A stretch of DNA of 22,500 nt. Origin: JANWLD01 sp036276695 (GTDB taxonomy: Bacteria; Patescibacteriota; Saccharimonadia; Saccharimonadales; 2-12-FULL-41-12). The stretch is taken from NCBI GenBank assembly GCA_036276695.1, contig DASUOI010000042.1, forward strand, positions 1 to 22,500, written 5' to 3'. The notes beneath the pieces were generated by a model. The model made no database searches. It had not been told where the DNA came from and saw only the letters and a list, made by a program, of their open reading frames with translations. Both the position numbers and the translations under genes were made by a program. Of the stretch, positions 1-7,593 are shown piece by piece. The number at the start of each line of letters is the position of its first letter. The stretch's first letter is position 1.

Positions 1-1178
1 GTCATGCCTGAAAGCTTTTCATATAGACGGAAATAGTTTTGAAATGAAATCGTCGCCAGAGTCTGAGATTCCTGCTGGATTTCAACATTTTCTTTGGCCT
101 CGATAGCCTGGTGCAGTCCGTCATTGTAGCGCCGGCCAGGGAGTAATCGACCCGTAAATTCATCGACTATTACTATCTCGCCATCTTTGGTAACGACATA
201 ATCTTTATCGCGTTTAAATAGAGCTTGGGCTCGCAAAGCCTTATCAAGGTGATAGATAGTACGTATATTGCCAGTGCCGTAAAGATTTTCAATACCTAAG
301 ATTTTTTCTACTTTATCTACGCCGGGGTCTTTTATGGCTATCTGTTTCTGCTTTTCATCGACTTCATAATCTTCATCGCGAACTAGCTTACGAACGACTT
401 TCGCAAACTGCTGATATGAACTCCCGCTGGCAGTGGAAGGCGCAGAGATAATCAGAGGAGTACGAGCTTCATCTATTAAGATTGAGTCGACTTCGTCAAC
501 TATTGCGAAATGCAAGTCGCGCTGCCTTAGCTGATCGACCTCGCGGACCATGTTGTCGCGGAGATAATCAAATCCGAATTCATTATTTGTACCATAAGTT
601 ATATCAGCGTTGTAAGCATCTTGGCGGCTGCATGGCTTTAAACGCCGCATTCTCGGGTCTTCATGGCTATCATTGGAATAACTAGGATCATAAATAAAAG
701 ATTTATCGGGGATAATCACGCCTACGCTTAGTCCAAGGAAGTGATATATCTCACTCATCCATCCTGCGTCGCGCTGAGCTAGATAATCATTGACTGTAAC
801 GACATGCGCGCCTTTCTCTTCCAAAGCATTCAAATAAACCGGCAAAGTCGCTACAAGGGTTTTACCTTCACCGGTTTTCATCTCTGTTACAGCTCCAAGG
901 TGTAAGCCCATGCCACCTATAAGCTGAACATCAAAGTGCCTTTGCTTTAAGGTGCGCCAGGCAGTTTCGCGGACTAGTGCGAAGGCGTCCGGCAGGATGT
1001 CATCCAGAGTCTCTTTTTTCAGGCGGTTTTTTAAAACCTCGGTCTGCTTCTTCAATGCAGAGTCGGACATTTTTTTATACTTCGGCTCTAGGTCATTGAT
1101 TGTTTTTACTCTTTTAGACAATCTTTTTACCGTGCGGATTTGGGGATCGCCAAAGACTTTTTTAATAATTCTTTTCAT
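1..1178 (-). CDS. secA: SecA preprotein translocase ATPase, N-terminal part (cut by window edge)
   Basis: SecA is the cytoplasmic ATPase that drives unfolded preproteins through SecYEG. About 392 codons are present; the C-terminus lies beyond base 1. Visible motifs are the Walker A MKTGEGKT (residues 100-107), the helicase motif TYGTNNEFGFDYLRDNM (about 194-210), the Walker B region DEVDSILIDEARTPLI (about 228-243), and FQNYFRLYEKLSGMT at the cut edge, all typical of SecA. The ATG at 1176-1178 is the only usable start: an in-frame TGA lies about eight codons upstream with no ATG, GTG or TTG between. That start has no Shine-Dalgarno. It sits 2 bases after the stop of a short SD-equipped upstream ORF (1181-1246), so translational coupling is likely. 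It is the last visible gene of the eno-gpmA series. Family assignment is certain. Confidence 0.97.
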   Translation of the reverse strand, partial: MKRIIKKVFGDPQIRTVKRLSKRVKTINDLEPKYKKMSDSALKKQTEVLKNRLKKETLDDILPDAFALVRETAWRTLKQRHFDVQLIGGMGLHLGAVTEMKTGEGKTLVATLPVYLNALEEKGAHVVTVNDYLAQRDAGWMSEIYHFLGLSVGVIIPDKSFIYDPSYSNDSHEDPRMRRLKPCSRQDAYNADITYGTNNEFGFDYLRDNMVREVDQLRQRDLHFAIVDEVDSILIDEARTPLIISAPSTASGSSYQQFAKVVRKLVRDEDYEVDEKQKQIAIKDPGVDKVEKILGIENLYGTGNIRTIYHLDKALRAQALFKRDKDYVVTKDGEIVIVDEFTGRLLPGRRYNDGLHQAIEAKENVEIQQESQTLATISFQNYFRLYEKLSGM

Positions 1179-1180
1179 TT

Positions 1181-1246
1181 TTAAACTGAAGCGCCCCGTT
1201 CATCAACAAATACCGATATGCACTTACATGCGAAACTAAAAATCAT
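1181..1246 (-). CDS. 21-codon upstream ORF (possible leader peptide) of secA
   Basis: This short ORF lies in the 119-base gap between gpmA and secA. It starts with ATG at 1244-1246, preceded 4 bases upstream by a strong Shine-Dalgarno (GGAGG, complement of 1251-1255). The peptide begins MIFSFACKC and ends DERGASV, with a hydrophobic first half and a charged end. Its TAA stop is followed by only AA before the secA ATG. It is in a different frame from secA, so it is not an N-terminal extension. The SD is the only strong one in the gap, and secA itself has none, which suggests secA is translated by termination-reinitiation. A regulatory role analogous to SecM/SecA in Escherichia coli is inference; I see no known arrest motif. 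Confidence 0.5.
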   Translation of the reverse strand: MIFSFACKCISVFVDERGASV

Positions 1247-1297
1247 TTATCCTCCAGAATATTAGGGTTATATTGTAGCGTTTTTTTATCTGTTTTG

Positions 1298-1915
1298 CTA
1301 CTCAATCTCTATGGTTTCTTTGCGAACGACTTCTCCGTTTTTGAAATGATAAACGATTATAAGCTCATGGGGCATTTCAACCTGGCTGATGTGTTCGTCC
1401 CTTATTCGGTCTATATGTTTTATCAAAGCCCTGTTGGTATTGCCGTGTGTTACAGAAATTACTATCTCTCCTTCATCTATGAAGGGTTTTATATTGGAAC
1501 TAAAATAAGGAACCGCCCGCTCATACACATCTTTAAGGGATTCGCCTTCCGGCGGACGATAATCATAAGCGCGCCGTATTTTCATAAATTCTTCTTCGCC
1601 TACTTTTTCCTTTACTTGCCATTTATTCTGGCCAGCAAATACGCCATAATGTCGTTCGTTCAGGTCTTTGTGAGCCGTAACGGGCAGATGGTTTTCACCG
1701 TCGGTAAGATTATGGTGGATTATATCCCAAGTATCCTGCGCTCGTTTCAAATCAGAAACAAAAGCTCTTTTAATTTCATGTTCCTTCAGCTTTTCGCCTA
1801 TTTTGCGAGCGTGCTCTCTTCCCTTTGGGCTTAGCACAGGATCAAGCCAGCCGGTCCATAGACCTTTTGCGTTATACTCGGATTCCCCATGTCTGACTAA
1901 AATTAGTTTAGACAT
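1298..1915 (-). CDS. gpmA: 2,3-bisphosphoglycerate-dependent phosphoglycerate mutase
   Basis: Interconverts 3- and 2-phosphoglycerate in lower glycolysis, in the cytosol. The 205-residue protein has the histidine-phosphatase fold signatures: RHGES with the phospho-acceptor H9, the GLWTGWLDPVLSPKG segment typical of dPGM, LNERHYG (catalytic E87) and THGN with the second histidine H157. It is shorter than the roughly 250-residue E. coli enzyme, as in many bacterial short forms. A general phosphatase of the same superfamily is less likely given TGW and NERHYG. The ATG is one base after the TGA of eno (TGA-A-ATG), so the two are almost certainly co-transcribed and coupled. They catalyse consecutive steps. 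There is no separate SD beyond the eno end. Confidence 0.93.
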   Translation of the reverse strand: MSKLILVRHGESEYNAKGLWTGWLDPVLSPKGREHARKIGEKLKEHEIKRAFVSDLKRAQDTWDIIHHNLTDGENHLPVTAHKDLNERHYGVFAGQNKWQVKEKVGEEEFMKIRRAYDYRPPEGESLKDVYERAVPYFSSNIKPFIDEGEIVISVTHGNTNRALIKHIDRIRDEHISQVEMPHELIIVYHFKNGEVVRKETIEIE

Positions 1916-1916
1916 T

Positions 1917-3188
1917 TCATATGCTCGCTAATTTATCAGAGCCTATTAGTTCAGCGATTCTGATTAATTCATTATACTTAGCTGTTCTCTCGCCCCGGCT
2001 TAAACTGCCTGTTTTAATTTGTCCGGCCCCGGTACCTACGGCTAGATGGGATATAGTTACGTCTTCAGTTTCTCCGCTCCTATGGCTTATAACGGTTCCC
2101 CAGCCTGCTTGCTGGGCCATAACAATCGCCTCGATTGTTTCGCTCAAAGTACCAATCTGGTTTAATTTAATCAAAATAGCATTAGCTGACTTTTCATTTA
2201 TAGCTTTTTTAAGAAGTTTAGGGTTGGTAACTAGCAAGTCATCGCCTACAAGCTGCAGCTTATTACCGATTTCGATATTTAGTTTTCTCCAGGCTTCCCA
2301 GTCATCTTCGGCTAACCCGTCTTCAATAGATATAATCTGGTATTTTTCAGCTAGGTCTGCTACCCAGCTAACCATTTCCTTACTGGATAAGCTAGTGTTG
2401 TCGCTGGATAATTTGTACTTTTTATCTTCATAAAATTCACTGCTGGCTATATCCAAAGCTAGCTTTACGTCTTTTCCATATTTAAACCTGGATTTTTCAA
2501 TTGCTTCAACAAGCAGGCCAAGTGCTTCCTCGTTACTATTCAAATTCGGAGCAAAACCACCCTCGTCTCCGACTGTGGTAGGCTGCTTCATGTCTTTCAA
2601 TTGTTTTTTAAGGGAGTGGAATACATCAGCGATTATTTCCATAGCTTGGTTGAAGTCTTTTGCGGAAGCGGGCATAAGCATAACTTCTTGGATATCAACC
2701 CCGCCGCTGGCATGAGCCCCGCCGTTAAGAACATTTACCATAGGCACAGGGAGTATTGCGTCCCTTTTACCTCCGGCTTTTTTGTATAGCTTAGCAATAT
2801 GTTTAAAAAAAGGCTCTTTACCAGCTTCAGCATATGCCGAGGCTAAAGAAACGGACAATATGGCGTTAGCACCGAAGTTTGATTTTTGTTCAGTTCCATC
2901 AAGCTCAATGAGCTTCCTGTCCAAGCCCGATTGGTCTGAAGCTTCAAAGCCTATAATTTCCGGGGCGATTTTGTCATTCACATTTCCGACTGCTTTACTT
3001 ACGCCTTTTCCGGCAAACTTATCGCCGCCATCGCGAAGTTCTACCGCTTCAAGCGCACCAGTGGACGCGCCGCTCGGTACTATGGCTCTGCCGAAAGCGC
3101 CATTTTCCAAAGTTACTTCCGCTTCAACTGTCGGAAATCCTCTTGAATCAAATACCTGTCTTGCTTTTACGCTTTTAATTTTTGCCAA
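1917..3188 (-). CDS. eno: Enolase
   Basis: Converts 2-phosphoglycerate to phosphoenolpyruvate; Mg-dependent, octameric or dimeric in bacteria. The 423 residues match the usual length. Family signatures are the mobile loop PSGASTG (38-44), LPVPMVNVLNGGAHA (146-160), GDEGGFAPN with catalytic E209, metal ligands D246, E289 (SIEDGLAEDDW) and D316 (GDDLLVTN), catalytic K341 (LIKLNQIGT) and SHRSGETED (368-376). The start is a TTG at 3186-3188: it sits 8 bases after a very strong AGGAGGAGG Shine-Dalgarno, and the protein begins AKIKSVKARQV as expected. This fixes the start despite the rare codon. It is followed by gpmA after a single base. The gene begins 46 bases after hpf. Confidence 0.98.
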   Translation of the reverse strand: MAKIKSVKARQVFDSRGFPTVEAEVTLENGAFGRAIVPSGASTGALEAVELRDGGDKFAGKGVSKAVGNVNDKIAPEIIGFEASDQSGLDRKLIELDGTEQKSNFGANAILSVSLASAYAEAGKEPFFKHIAKLYKKAGGKRDAILPVPMVNVLNGGAHASGGVDIQEVMLMPASAKDFNQAMEIIADVFHSLKKQLKDMKQPTTVGDEGGFAPNLNSNEEALGLLVEAIEKSRFKYGKDVKLALDIASSEFYEDKKYKLSSDNTSLSSKEMVSWVADLAEKYQIISIEDGLAEDDWEAWRKLNIEIGNKLQLVGDDLLVTNPKLLKKAINEKSANAILIKLNQIGTLSETIEAIVMAQQAGWGTVISHRSGETEDVTISHLAVGTGAGQIKTGSLSRGERTAKYNELIRIAELIGSDKLASI

Positions 3189-3234
3189 GTTAAAACCCTC
3201 CTCCTAAAACCTATCCGTAATATTTTACTACAAC

Positions 3235-3597
3235 CTACCTGCGGCGGATAAATTTATGCACGAATCTCCTGTGAACTCTGGGTCCGCCATGTTTTTCTTT
3301 GTATTTTTTTAGCTGAATTTTCAACTTATTCTCTGCTTGGTCAATAGATGCCAGCTGAGTACTAGCCTTCTCTGTAACTGTAATTGATCCATGAGGTAGA
3401 TGAAATATAACTTCGCAGGTAAACTTATCTCTGGCAGTTTTACGCTTAGATTCTTTCAGCTTTACATCCACTTTTGCCGCATCGCGGCTTTTCCTTGGGA
3501 TAAATCTATCGAGCGTACCTATTTTTTTATCAATATACATTTCTTCATCCGCGGTCAATTGAGTATGTACGCCGGCAATTTGTATATTTTTTATCAT
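3235..3597 (-). CDS. hpf: Ribosome hibernation-promoting factor (short HPF / YfiA type)
   Basis: Binds the decoding channel of the 30S subunit and silences ribosomes under stress or in stationary phase. The 120-residue protein begins with the family's beta-alpha start (IKNIQIAGVHTQLTADEEMYIDKKIGTLDRF) and continues with VDVKLKESK and FTCEVIFHLPHGSITVTEKASTQLASIDQAENKLKIQLKKYKEK. It ends in a very basic tail (HRRFVHKFIRRR). It lacks the C-terminal dimerisation domain of long HPF, so it should be a short-form factor that acts on 70S monomers or needs a partner. The ATG overlaps the serS stop in an ATGA junction, so expression is coupled to serS. The split between the HPF and RaiA subfamilies cannot be decided by eye. 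Confidence 0.9.
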   Translation of the reverse strand: MIKNIQIAGVHTQLTADEEMYIDKKIGTLDRFIPRKSRDAAKVDVKLKESKRKTARDKFTCEVIFHLPHGSITVTEKASTQLASIDQAENKLKIQLKKYKEKHGGPRVHRRFVHKFIRRR

Positions 3598-4838
3598 ATC
3601 TTTTCTTTACCCCCCATATATTTTTGCAAAGCCTTCGGTAAGCGTACATTGCCGTCTTTATCCTGATGATTTTCAATTAAAGCAATCGCTATACGACTGA
3701 AGGCCATGGCCGTCCCGTTTAGCGTATGAACATATTCGGTTGAACCATCAGGTTTGCGATAGCGTATTTGCAATCTCCTGGCCTGATAATCAGTTACATT
3801 CGAACAGCTCATTAGCTCGCGGTAAGTTTGCTCAACCGGACTCCAATATTCAACATCGAATTTTTTATACGCTGAAGCTCCTAAATCCCCGCTGGCTATC
3901 CTGACTAATTGATAAGGTAGCTCAAATAAGTCGCAGAGCTCTTCTTCGATTTCTACCAATTTTTTATGCCATTTTTCGCTTTCCTCCGGGGAGCAGAATA
4001 TGTAAAGCTCCACTTTGTTAAATTGGTGAACCCGGTAAAGTCCCCGGCTGTGCTTACCATATGCGCCCGCCTCTTTACGATAAGCCGGGCTTACCCCTAC
4101 GTATAACAAGGGTAGGTTTTTCGCTTCGAATATTTCATCGGTATGATAACCGGTAATCGGCGTTTCAGATGTTGCGATTAGAATCAGGTCTTCCCCGGCA
4201 ATCTTGTAAATCTGGTCTTCCTCGCCCCGCGGAGAAAACCCTGCTCCGCTGGAGGTCCGACTGTTAATAAGATGCGGCACGGTTATGGGAGTAAACCCAT
4301 GTTTTACCGCAACGCTTAAAGCCATTTGTATACAAGCCAATTCAAGCTCAACCAATGGTCCTTTAGCAAAGTAAAATTTGTTTCCAGCTACTTTAGCCCC
4401 GCGCTCAAAGTCCAGATAGCCTTTTTCTTCTGCCCACAAAAGATGATCTTTTACTTTACTATTTTCCGGTTTGCCTTCTTTTTTAATCGGTTTGTTAGCA
4501 TCCTCGCCGCCAACAGGCGTATCGTCAGGAAAGATGTTCGGCACGTCTTCCATCAATTCCCGGTAAGAAGCCTCTGTCTCATGAAGAGTTGACTCTATTT
4601 TTTCTATGTCCTCCCTCAGACGCTTGCCTTTTTTAATTATTTCTTCAGAAGGTTTCCTGCCTTTACTTTGGGCAGTTAATTCATTCCTTTGGCCCCTTAG
4701 TTTTTCAACTTCTTTGAGTAAATCACGCCTCGACTCATCTTGTTTGATCAGTTCGGCAATATTGACTTTCATTCCCTTTTGATCAGCTTTTTTCTGAACT
4801 AGCTCTTTGTTTTTCCTGATGAACTGAATATCTAACAT
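3594..4838 (-). CDS. serS: Seryl-tRNA synthetase
   Basis: Charges tRNA-Ser; cytosolic class II synthetase dimer. The 414 residues have the N-terminal two-helix coiled-coil arm (about 1-110, rich in K/E) that grips the long variable arm of tRNA-Ser. The catalytic core follows, with TSETPITGYHTDEIF, motif 2 (AYRKEAGAYGKHSRGLYRVHQF), SCSNVTDYQARRLQIRYR and motif 3 (NGTAMAFSRIAIALIENHQ). The ATG lacks a Shine-Dalgarno, but a perfect TATAAT (complement of 4846-4851) lies 7 bases upstream, with a -35-like CTGAAA 16 bases further. The gene may therefore have its own leaderless transcript as well as read-through from the nuclease gene, which ends inside that -10. It overlaps hpf by four bases. Confidence 0.97.
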   Translation of the reverse strand: MLDIQFIRKNKELVQKKADQKGMKVNIAELIKQDESRRDLLKEVEKLRGQRNELTAQSKGRKPSEEIIKKGKRLREDIEKIESTLHETEASYRELMEDVPNIFPDDTPVGGEDANKPIKKEGKPENSKVKDHLLWAEEKGYLDFERGAKVAGNKFYFAKGPLVELELACIQMALSVAVKHGFTPITVPHLINSRTSSGAGFSPRGEEDQIYKIAGEDLILIATSETPITGYHTDEIFEAKNLPLLYVGVSPAYRKEAGAYGKHSRGLYRVHQFNKVELYIFCSPEESEKWHKKLVEIEEELCDLFELPYQLVRIASGDLGASAYKKFDVEYWSPVEQTYRELMSCSNVTDYQARRLQIRYRKPDGSTEYVHTLNGTAMAFSRIAIALIENHQDKDGNVRLPKALQKYMGGKEKI

Positions 4839-4845
4839 TTGTTTT

Positions 4846-4851
4846 ATTATA
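4846..4851 (-). promoter_or_regulatory. Candidate -10 box for serS (leaderless geometry)
   Basis: The complement is a perfect TATAAT, 7 bases before the serS ATG, with CTGAAA 16 bases further upstream as a possible -35 inside the nuclease gene. The stop codon of the nuclease gene overlaps the box. Confidence 0.5.
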
Positions 4852-5620
4852 CCTTTTTATTCAAGTGTTTCAGAGTCAGTTCCGTCCTAGCTTTTGAATA
4901 TTCACAAAAATCGCAAGGGCCGCCCATAGCAGCACGACCGACTTTTGGCATATCGCCTTCCATGCATTCTTTCATCTTTATAATTGCGCCTTCTACCCAG
5001 CCATCATCGCCTTCGTATTCAATGACTTTAGTTTTGAATTCCAGCCGGTCCCCGAAACCTTCTACGTCCATCCTGGCGTTGGTATAAACAAAATAACCTT
5101 TTGAGCTGACTTTGAACCCTTTTTGCTTTAGTAGCCATTGATATATTTCCATCTGTCGCTTATACATAATCTGCCAGTCAGAATCCAGCGTAATTTCAGC
5201 GTTTTTTGAAGTGGCTTTATAGTCCACCACTATTAATTCTCCGTTTTTGCTTTCCCACACGTCATCCACCGCACCAAATATATGGAGATTAGTCGGCTTA
5301 TGTTCGACCGCTACTCCGCTGAAGTTATGCCTCCAGGTGTCTAGGTCTTCATGCTCAAAAGGTATAGCTTGAACTTTATTTTTTGTCATTAGCGGATGTG
5401 GTTTTTTGTTTTTTCTGTAACTATCGAATTCTTTTTTGAACAGTTCGTCTATTGTTTTATTTATTTGAAAAGGCGGTCCGCTTGGACGCTTGATCTTTAG
5501 ACGCGCATCCAACCAAAAACATCTGGGACACTGCATGAATAATTCAATTTTGCTTCGGGAAAGTTTAAATAACTCTTTTTGTCCCGGTTGGTATGGTTTT
5601 GACCTGTTGTAATATGCCAC
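4847..5620 (-). CDS. PD-(D/E)XK nuclease of RecB/Cas4 type with paired cysteines
   Basis: A stand-alone nuclease-domain protein of 257 residues. The N-terminus has the RecB/AddB/Cas4-type opening (LSRSKIELFMQCPRCFWL, with C31 and C34). The catalytic core shows GAVDDVW (D119/D120), VVDYKAT (D133, K135: the D-x-K of PD-(D/E)XK) and the RecB motif Q-x3-Y (Q156, Y160). The C-terminus has GGPCDFCEYSKA (C236, C239). Four cysteines at the two ends suggest an iron-sulfur cluster, as in Cas4 and AddB, although the 2+2 spacing differs from the usual Cas4 1+3 arrangement. No helicase partner or cas gene is nearby, so its role (recombination, end processing, plasmid or phage DNA) is unknown. The start is GTG, overlapping the ilvE TAG by one base. 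Confidence 0.8.
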   Translation of the reverse strand: MAYYNRSKPYQPGQKELFKLSRSKIELFMQCPRCFWLDARLKIKRPSGPPFQINKTIDELFKKEFDSYRKNKKPHPLMTKNKVQAIPFEHEDLDTWRHNFSGVAVEHKPTNLHIFGAVDDVWESKNGELIVVDYKATSKNAEITLDSDWQIMYKRQMEIYQWLLKQKGFKVSSKGYFVYTNARMDVEGFGDRLEFKTKVIEYEGDDGWVEGAIIKMKECMEGDMPKVGRAAMGGPCDFCEYSKARTELTLKHLNKKV

Positions 5621-6525
5621 TAGTTAACCACCGTAAATAATTCTTTATGCTGCACGGGAAGCTTTGAAAATGCACTTTCAATCTTTGCGGTAAGAGGCCC
5701 TCGCGCTTTGCTTATATTTTTATCATCTATCTGGGAACACCAGGTTATGTCGGTTGCCGTACCGCAGAAAAACACTTCGTCAGCAGAGTATAACTCCTCT
5801 TTGCTGACTTTTGCTTCCTTAAACGGTATCTTAGCTTCGGCTGCGATTTCAAAAATAGTTTTTCTGGTGATTCCTTCTAATATGTCGCTGTCGGCGGGAG
5901 GTGTTATGAGGCACCCTTCTTTTACGATGAACAGGTTCATGACCGCGCCTTCGCTAACGTAATCGTCCTTATCTAACATAATGGCCGAATCAAAACCAAG
6001 TTTCTTAGCCTCGTCGATAGCTAAAGCTGAATTAATATAACCGCCAGTCGCCTTTGTCTTCGGCGGAATAGCCAGGCTGCTATTCCTTTGCCAGCTGGAA
6101 ACATTCACGCGAATGCCTTCTTCTTCGTAATTATAGTAAGCGCCAGGCATAGCCAGCATATAAACCGCCAGGTCATAATCGCCCTCTATGGCTGGCGATA
6201 TCCTGGTATCACTTCTGTATATGATTGGTCTAATATAAGTTTGCGCTTGGATCTTATTTTTTTTAGCCAGTTTTAAGATGTCTTTTTTTACCTGCGCCGC
6301 ATTAAATTTGTAGCGAAAATTTAAAAATTCCACGCTCTTTTGCAATCTAGATACATGATCATCCAACCGGAATATACCCGGTCCGTCAGGCGTATCAAAA
6401 ACCTTGATTCCGCCGAATATGCCGACTCCATAATGAAGAGCGTTGGTCATAATGGATATCTTAGCTTCTTCTAAAGGGATTATCTTTTTTTCGAATATTG
6501 CATAAGGATAGTTTTGGAACTGCAT
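5620..6525 (-). CDS. ilvE: Branched-chain / aromatic amino acid aminotransferase, PLP fold type IV
   Basis: A class IV aminotransferase of 301 residues, the normal IlvE length. The PLP-binding lysine is K158 in AIPPKTKATGGYINS. Other signatures are HYGVGIFGGIKVF (31-43, substrate loop), R59 in DDHVSRL, TYIRPIIYR, the phosphate-binding segment SEGAVMNLFIV (E192) and LEGITRKTIFEIA, with FFCGTATDI near the end. Family knowledge: these enzymes move the amino group between glutamate and Leu/Ile/Val, and some also act on Phe/Tyr. Its position directly after pheA (the pheA TAA is followed at once by its ATG) and tyrA suggests that here it may transaminate phenylpyruvate and hydroxyphenylpyruvate. 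D-amino acid transaminase or aminodeoxychorismate lyase are less likely, given the length and the EGxxxNLF region. Confidence 0.87.
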   Translation of the reverse strand: MQFQNYPYAIFEKKIIPLEEAKISIMTNALHYGVGIFGGIKVFDTPDGPGIFRLDDHVSRLQKSVEFLNFRYKFNAAQVKKDILKLAKKNKIQAQTYIRPIIYRSDTRISPAIEGDYDLAVYMLAMPGAYYNYEEEGIRVNVSSWQRNSSLAIPPKTKATGGYINSALAIDEAKKLGFDSAIMLDKDDYVSEGAVMNLFIVKEGCLITPPADSDILEGITRKTIFEIAAEAKIPFKEAKVSKEELYSADEVFFCGTATDITWCSQIDDKNISKARGPLTAKIESAFSKLPVQHKELFTVVN

Positions 6526-7593
6526 TTATCCCTCTACCTCTGTTGGGTAAGAGCCTAGAATACGGCAGATCTTAGTATTTTTTTCGATATTATCAATGAC
6601 AGTTCTTACATTTTTATCTTTCATGTGGCCGATAAAGTCTATATGGAAAGCATATTGTCCGGGTTTATAAGCCTGCGATTCCAGGCGAGTCATAGAGATG
6701 TTTTCTTTAGCAAAAAATCCGAGAATTTCATAAAGTGCACCAGGCTTATCATTCAAGACGCATATAAGAGAAGTTTTGTCGCTCCCCGTGGGTCTAGTTT
6801 CTATATTTCCTAAAGCTATGAATCTGGTCCTGTTGCCAGGCTGGTCATTAATGCCCCTTTCCAAAACATTCAATCCGTAAATTTCGGCAGCTTTGTTGCT
6901 GGCTATCGCCGACGAATTTTTGTGCTTTTTTGCAAGTTCGGCAGCTCTTGCATTGCTCCCTGCGGCGACTTGTTCTGCCTTAGGAAGATGTGCTTTAAGC
7001 CAAGTAGAACATTGGGCGAGTGCTTGAGGATGCGCATATACCGTGCTTATTTCTTCTAAGTTGCCTTCGGTGGATATCAAGCTATGGATAATAGGTATGC
7101 TGATTTCCGCACAAATTTTTGCAGTGGTTTCAAACAATAAATTATGAGTTTCACGAACTGCGCCTTCGGTAGTGTTTTCTATAGGCGCGATAGCTAAGTC
7201 TGTGCTGCCAGCCTCTACAGATCTAAAGACATCGGAGATACTAGCTTCCGATTGCAGGCTTGTAGACTTTCCGAACAAGTCTATCGCTGCCTGCTGGGAA
7301 TAGGTACCTCTTGGACCAAGGTAGCTGACACTTACAGGTCTATCCAGCTGCATTTCGTTGCGAAATGAACTGATTATCTGGGAGAAGATGTCCTTTACAG
7401 CCTTTTTGGGCAAAGGACCGGAATCTCCATCGACTAGATTCTTTAGAATTTCGTTTTCTCTCTCAGGCCTAATCAGCGACTTGCCGCCCGAAGTTTTTTT
7501 CACTTCCAGAGCTAGTTTTGCCCTTCTAGCCAACAATTCCAAAATTTCGCGGTCTATCTTGTCTATATCGCCCCTGATTTTATCTATGCTCAT
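6526..7593 (-). CDS. pheA: Bifunctional chorismate mutase / prephenate dehydratase with ACT domain
   Basis: Converts chorismate to prephenate and then to phenylpyruvate, the committed branch to phenylalanine. The 355 residues contain three domains. Chorismate mutase is AroQ type (about 1-85: IRGDIDKIDREILELLARRAKLALEV and RPEREN). Prephenate dehydratase spans about 88-265 (GPRGTYS 93-99, PIENTTEG 137-144, HPQALAQC 188-195 and the catalytic GNRTRF 253-258). An ACT domain occupies about 273-350. In the ACT domain GALY (285-288) is preserved, but the Phe-binding ESRP of the E. coli enzyme reads ESQA (305-308), so feedback inhibition may be altered. The ATG overlaps the tyrA stop (ATGA), and the gene abuts ilvE with no gap, giving a translationally coupled tyrA-pheA-ilvE cassette. 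Confidence 0.95.
   Translation of the reverse strand: MSIDKIRGDIDKIDREILELLARRAKLALEVKKTSGGKSLIRPERENEILKNLVDGDSGPLPKKAVKDIFSQIISSFRNEMQLDRPVSVSYLGPRGTYSQQAAIDLFGKSTSLQSEASISDVFRSVEAGSTDLAIAPIENTTEGAVRETHNLLFETTAKICAEISIPIIHSLISTEGNLEEISTVYAHPQALAQCSTWLKAHLPKAEQVAAGSNARAAELAKKHKNSSAIASNKAAEIYGLNVLERGINDQPGNRTRFIALGNIETRPTGSDKTSLICVLNDKPGALYEILGFFAKENISMTRLESQAYKPGQYAFHIDFIGHMKDKNVRTVIDNIEKNTKICRILGSYPTEVEG

Noticed and set aside
1181..1246. A SecM homologue
   Set aside because: The ORF is only 21 codons and has no FxxxxWIxxxxGIRAGP arrest motif or signal peptide of the right length. It is kept only as a generic leader ORF.
1295..1834. Long plus-strand frame opposite gpmA (and similar frames opposite eno, serS, HeR-like, tsf)
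   Set aside because: These are antisense shadows of clearly conserved minus-strand genes. They show no family motifs and no ribosome sites.
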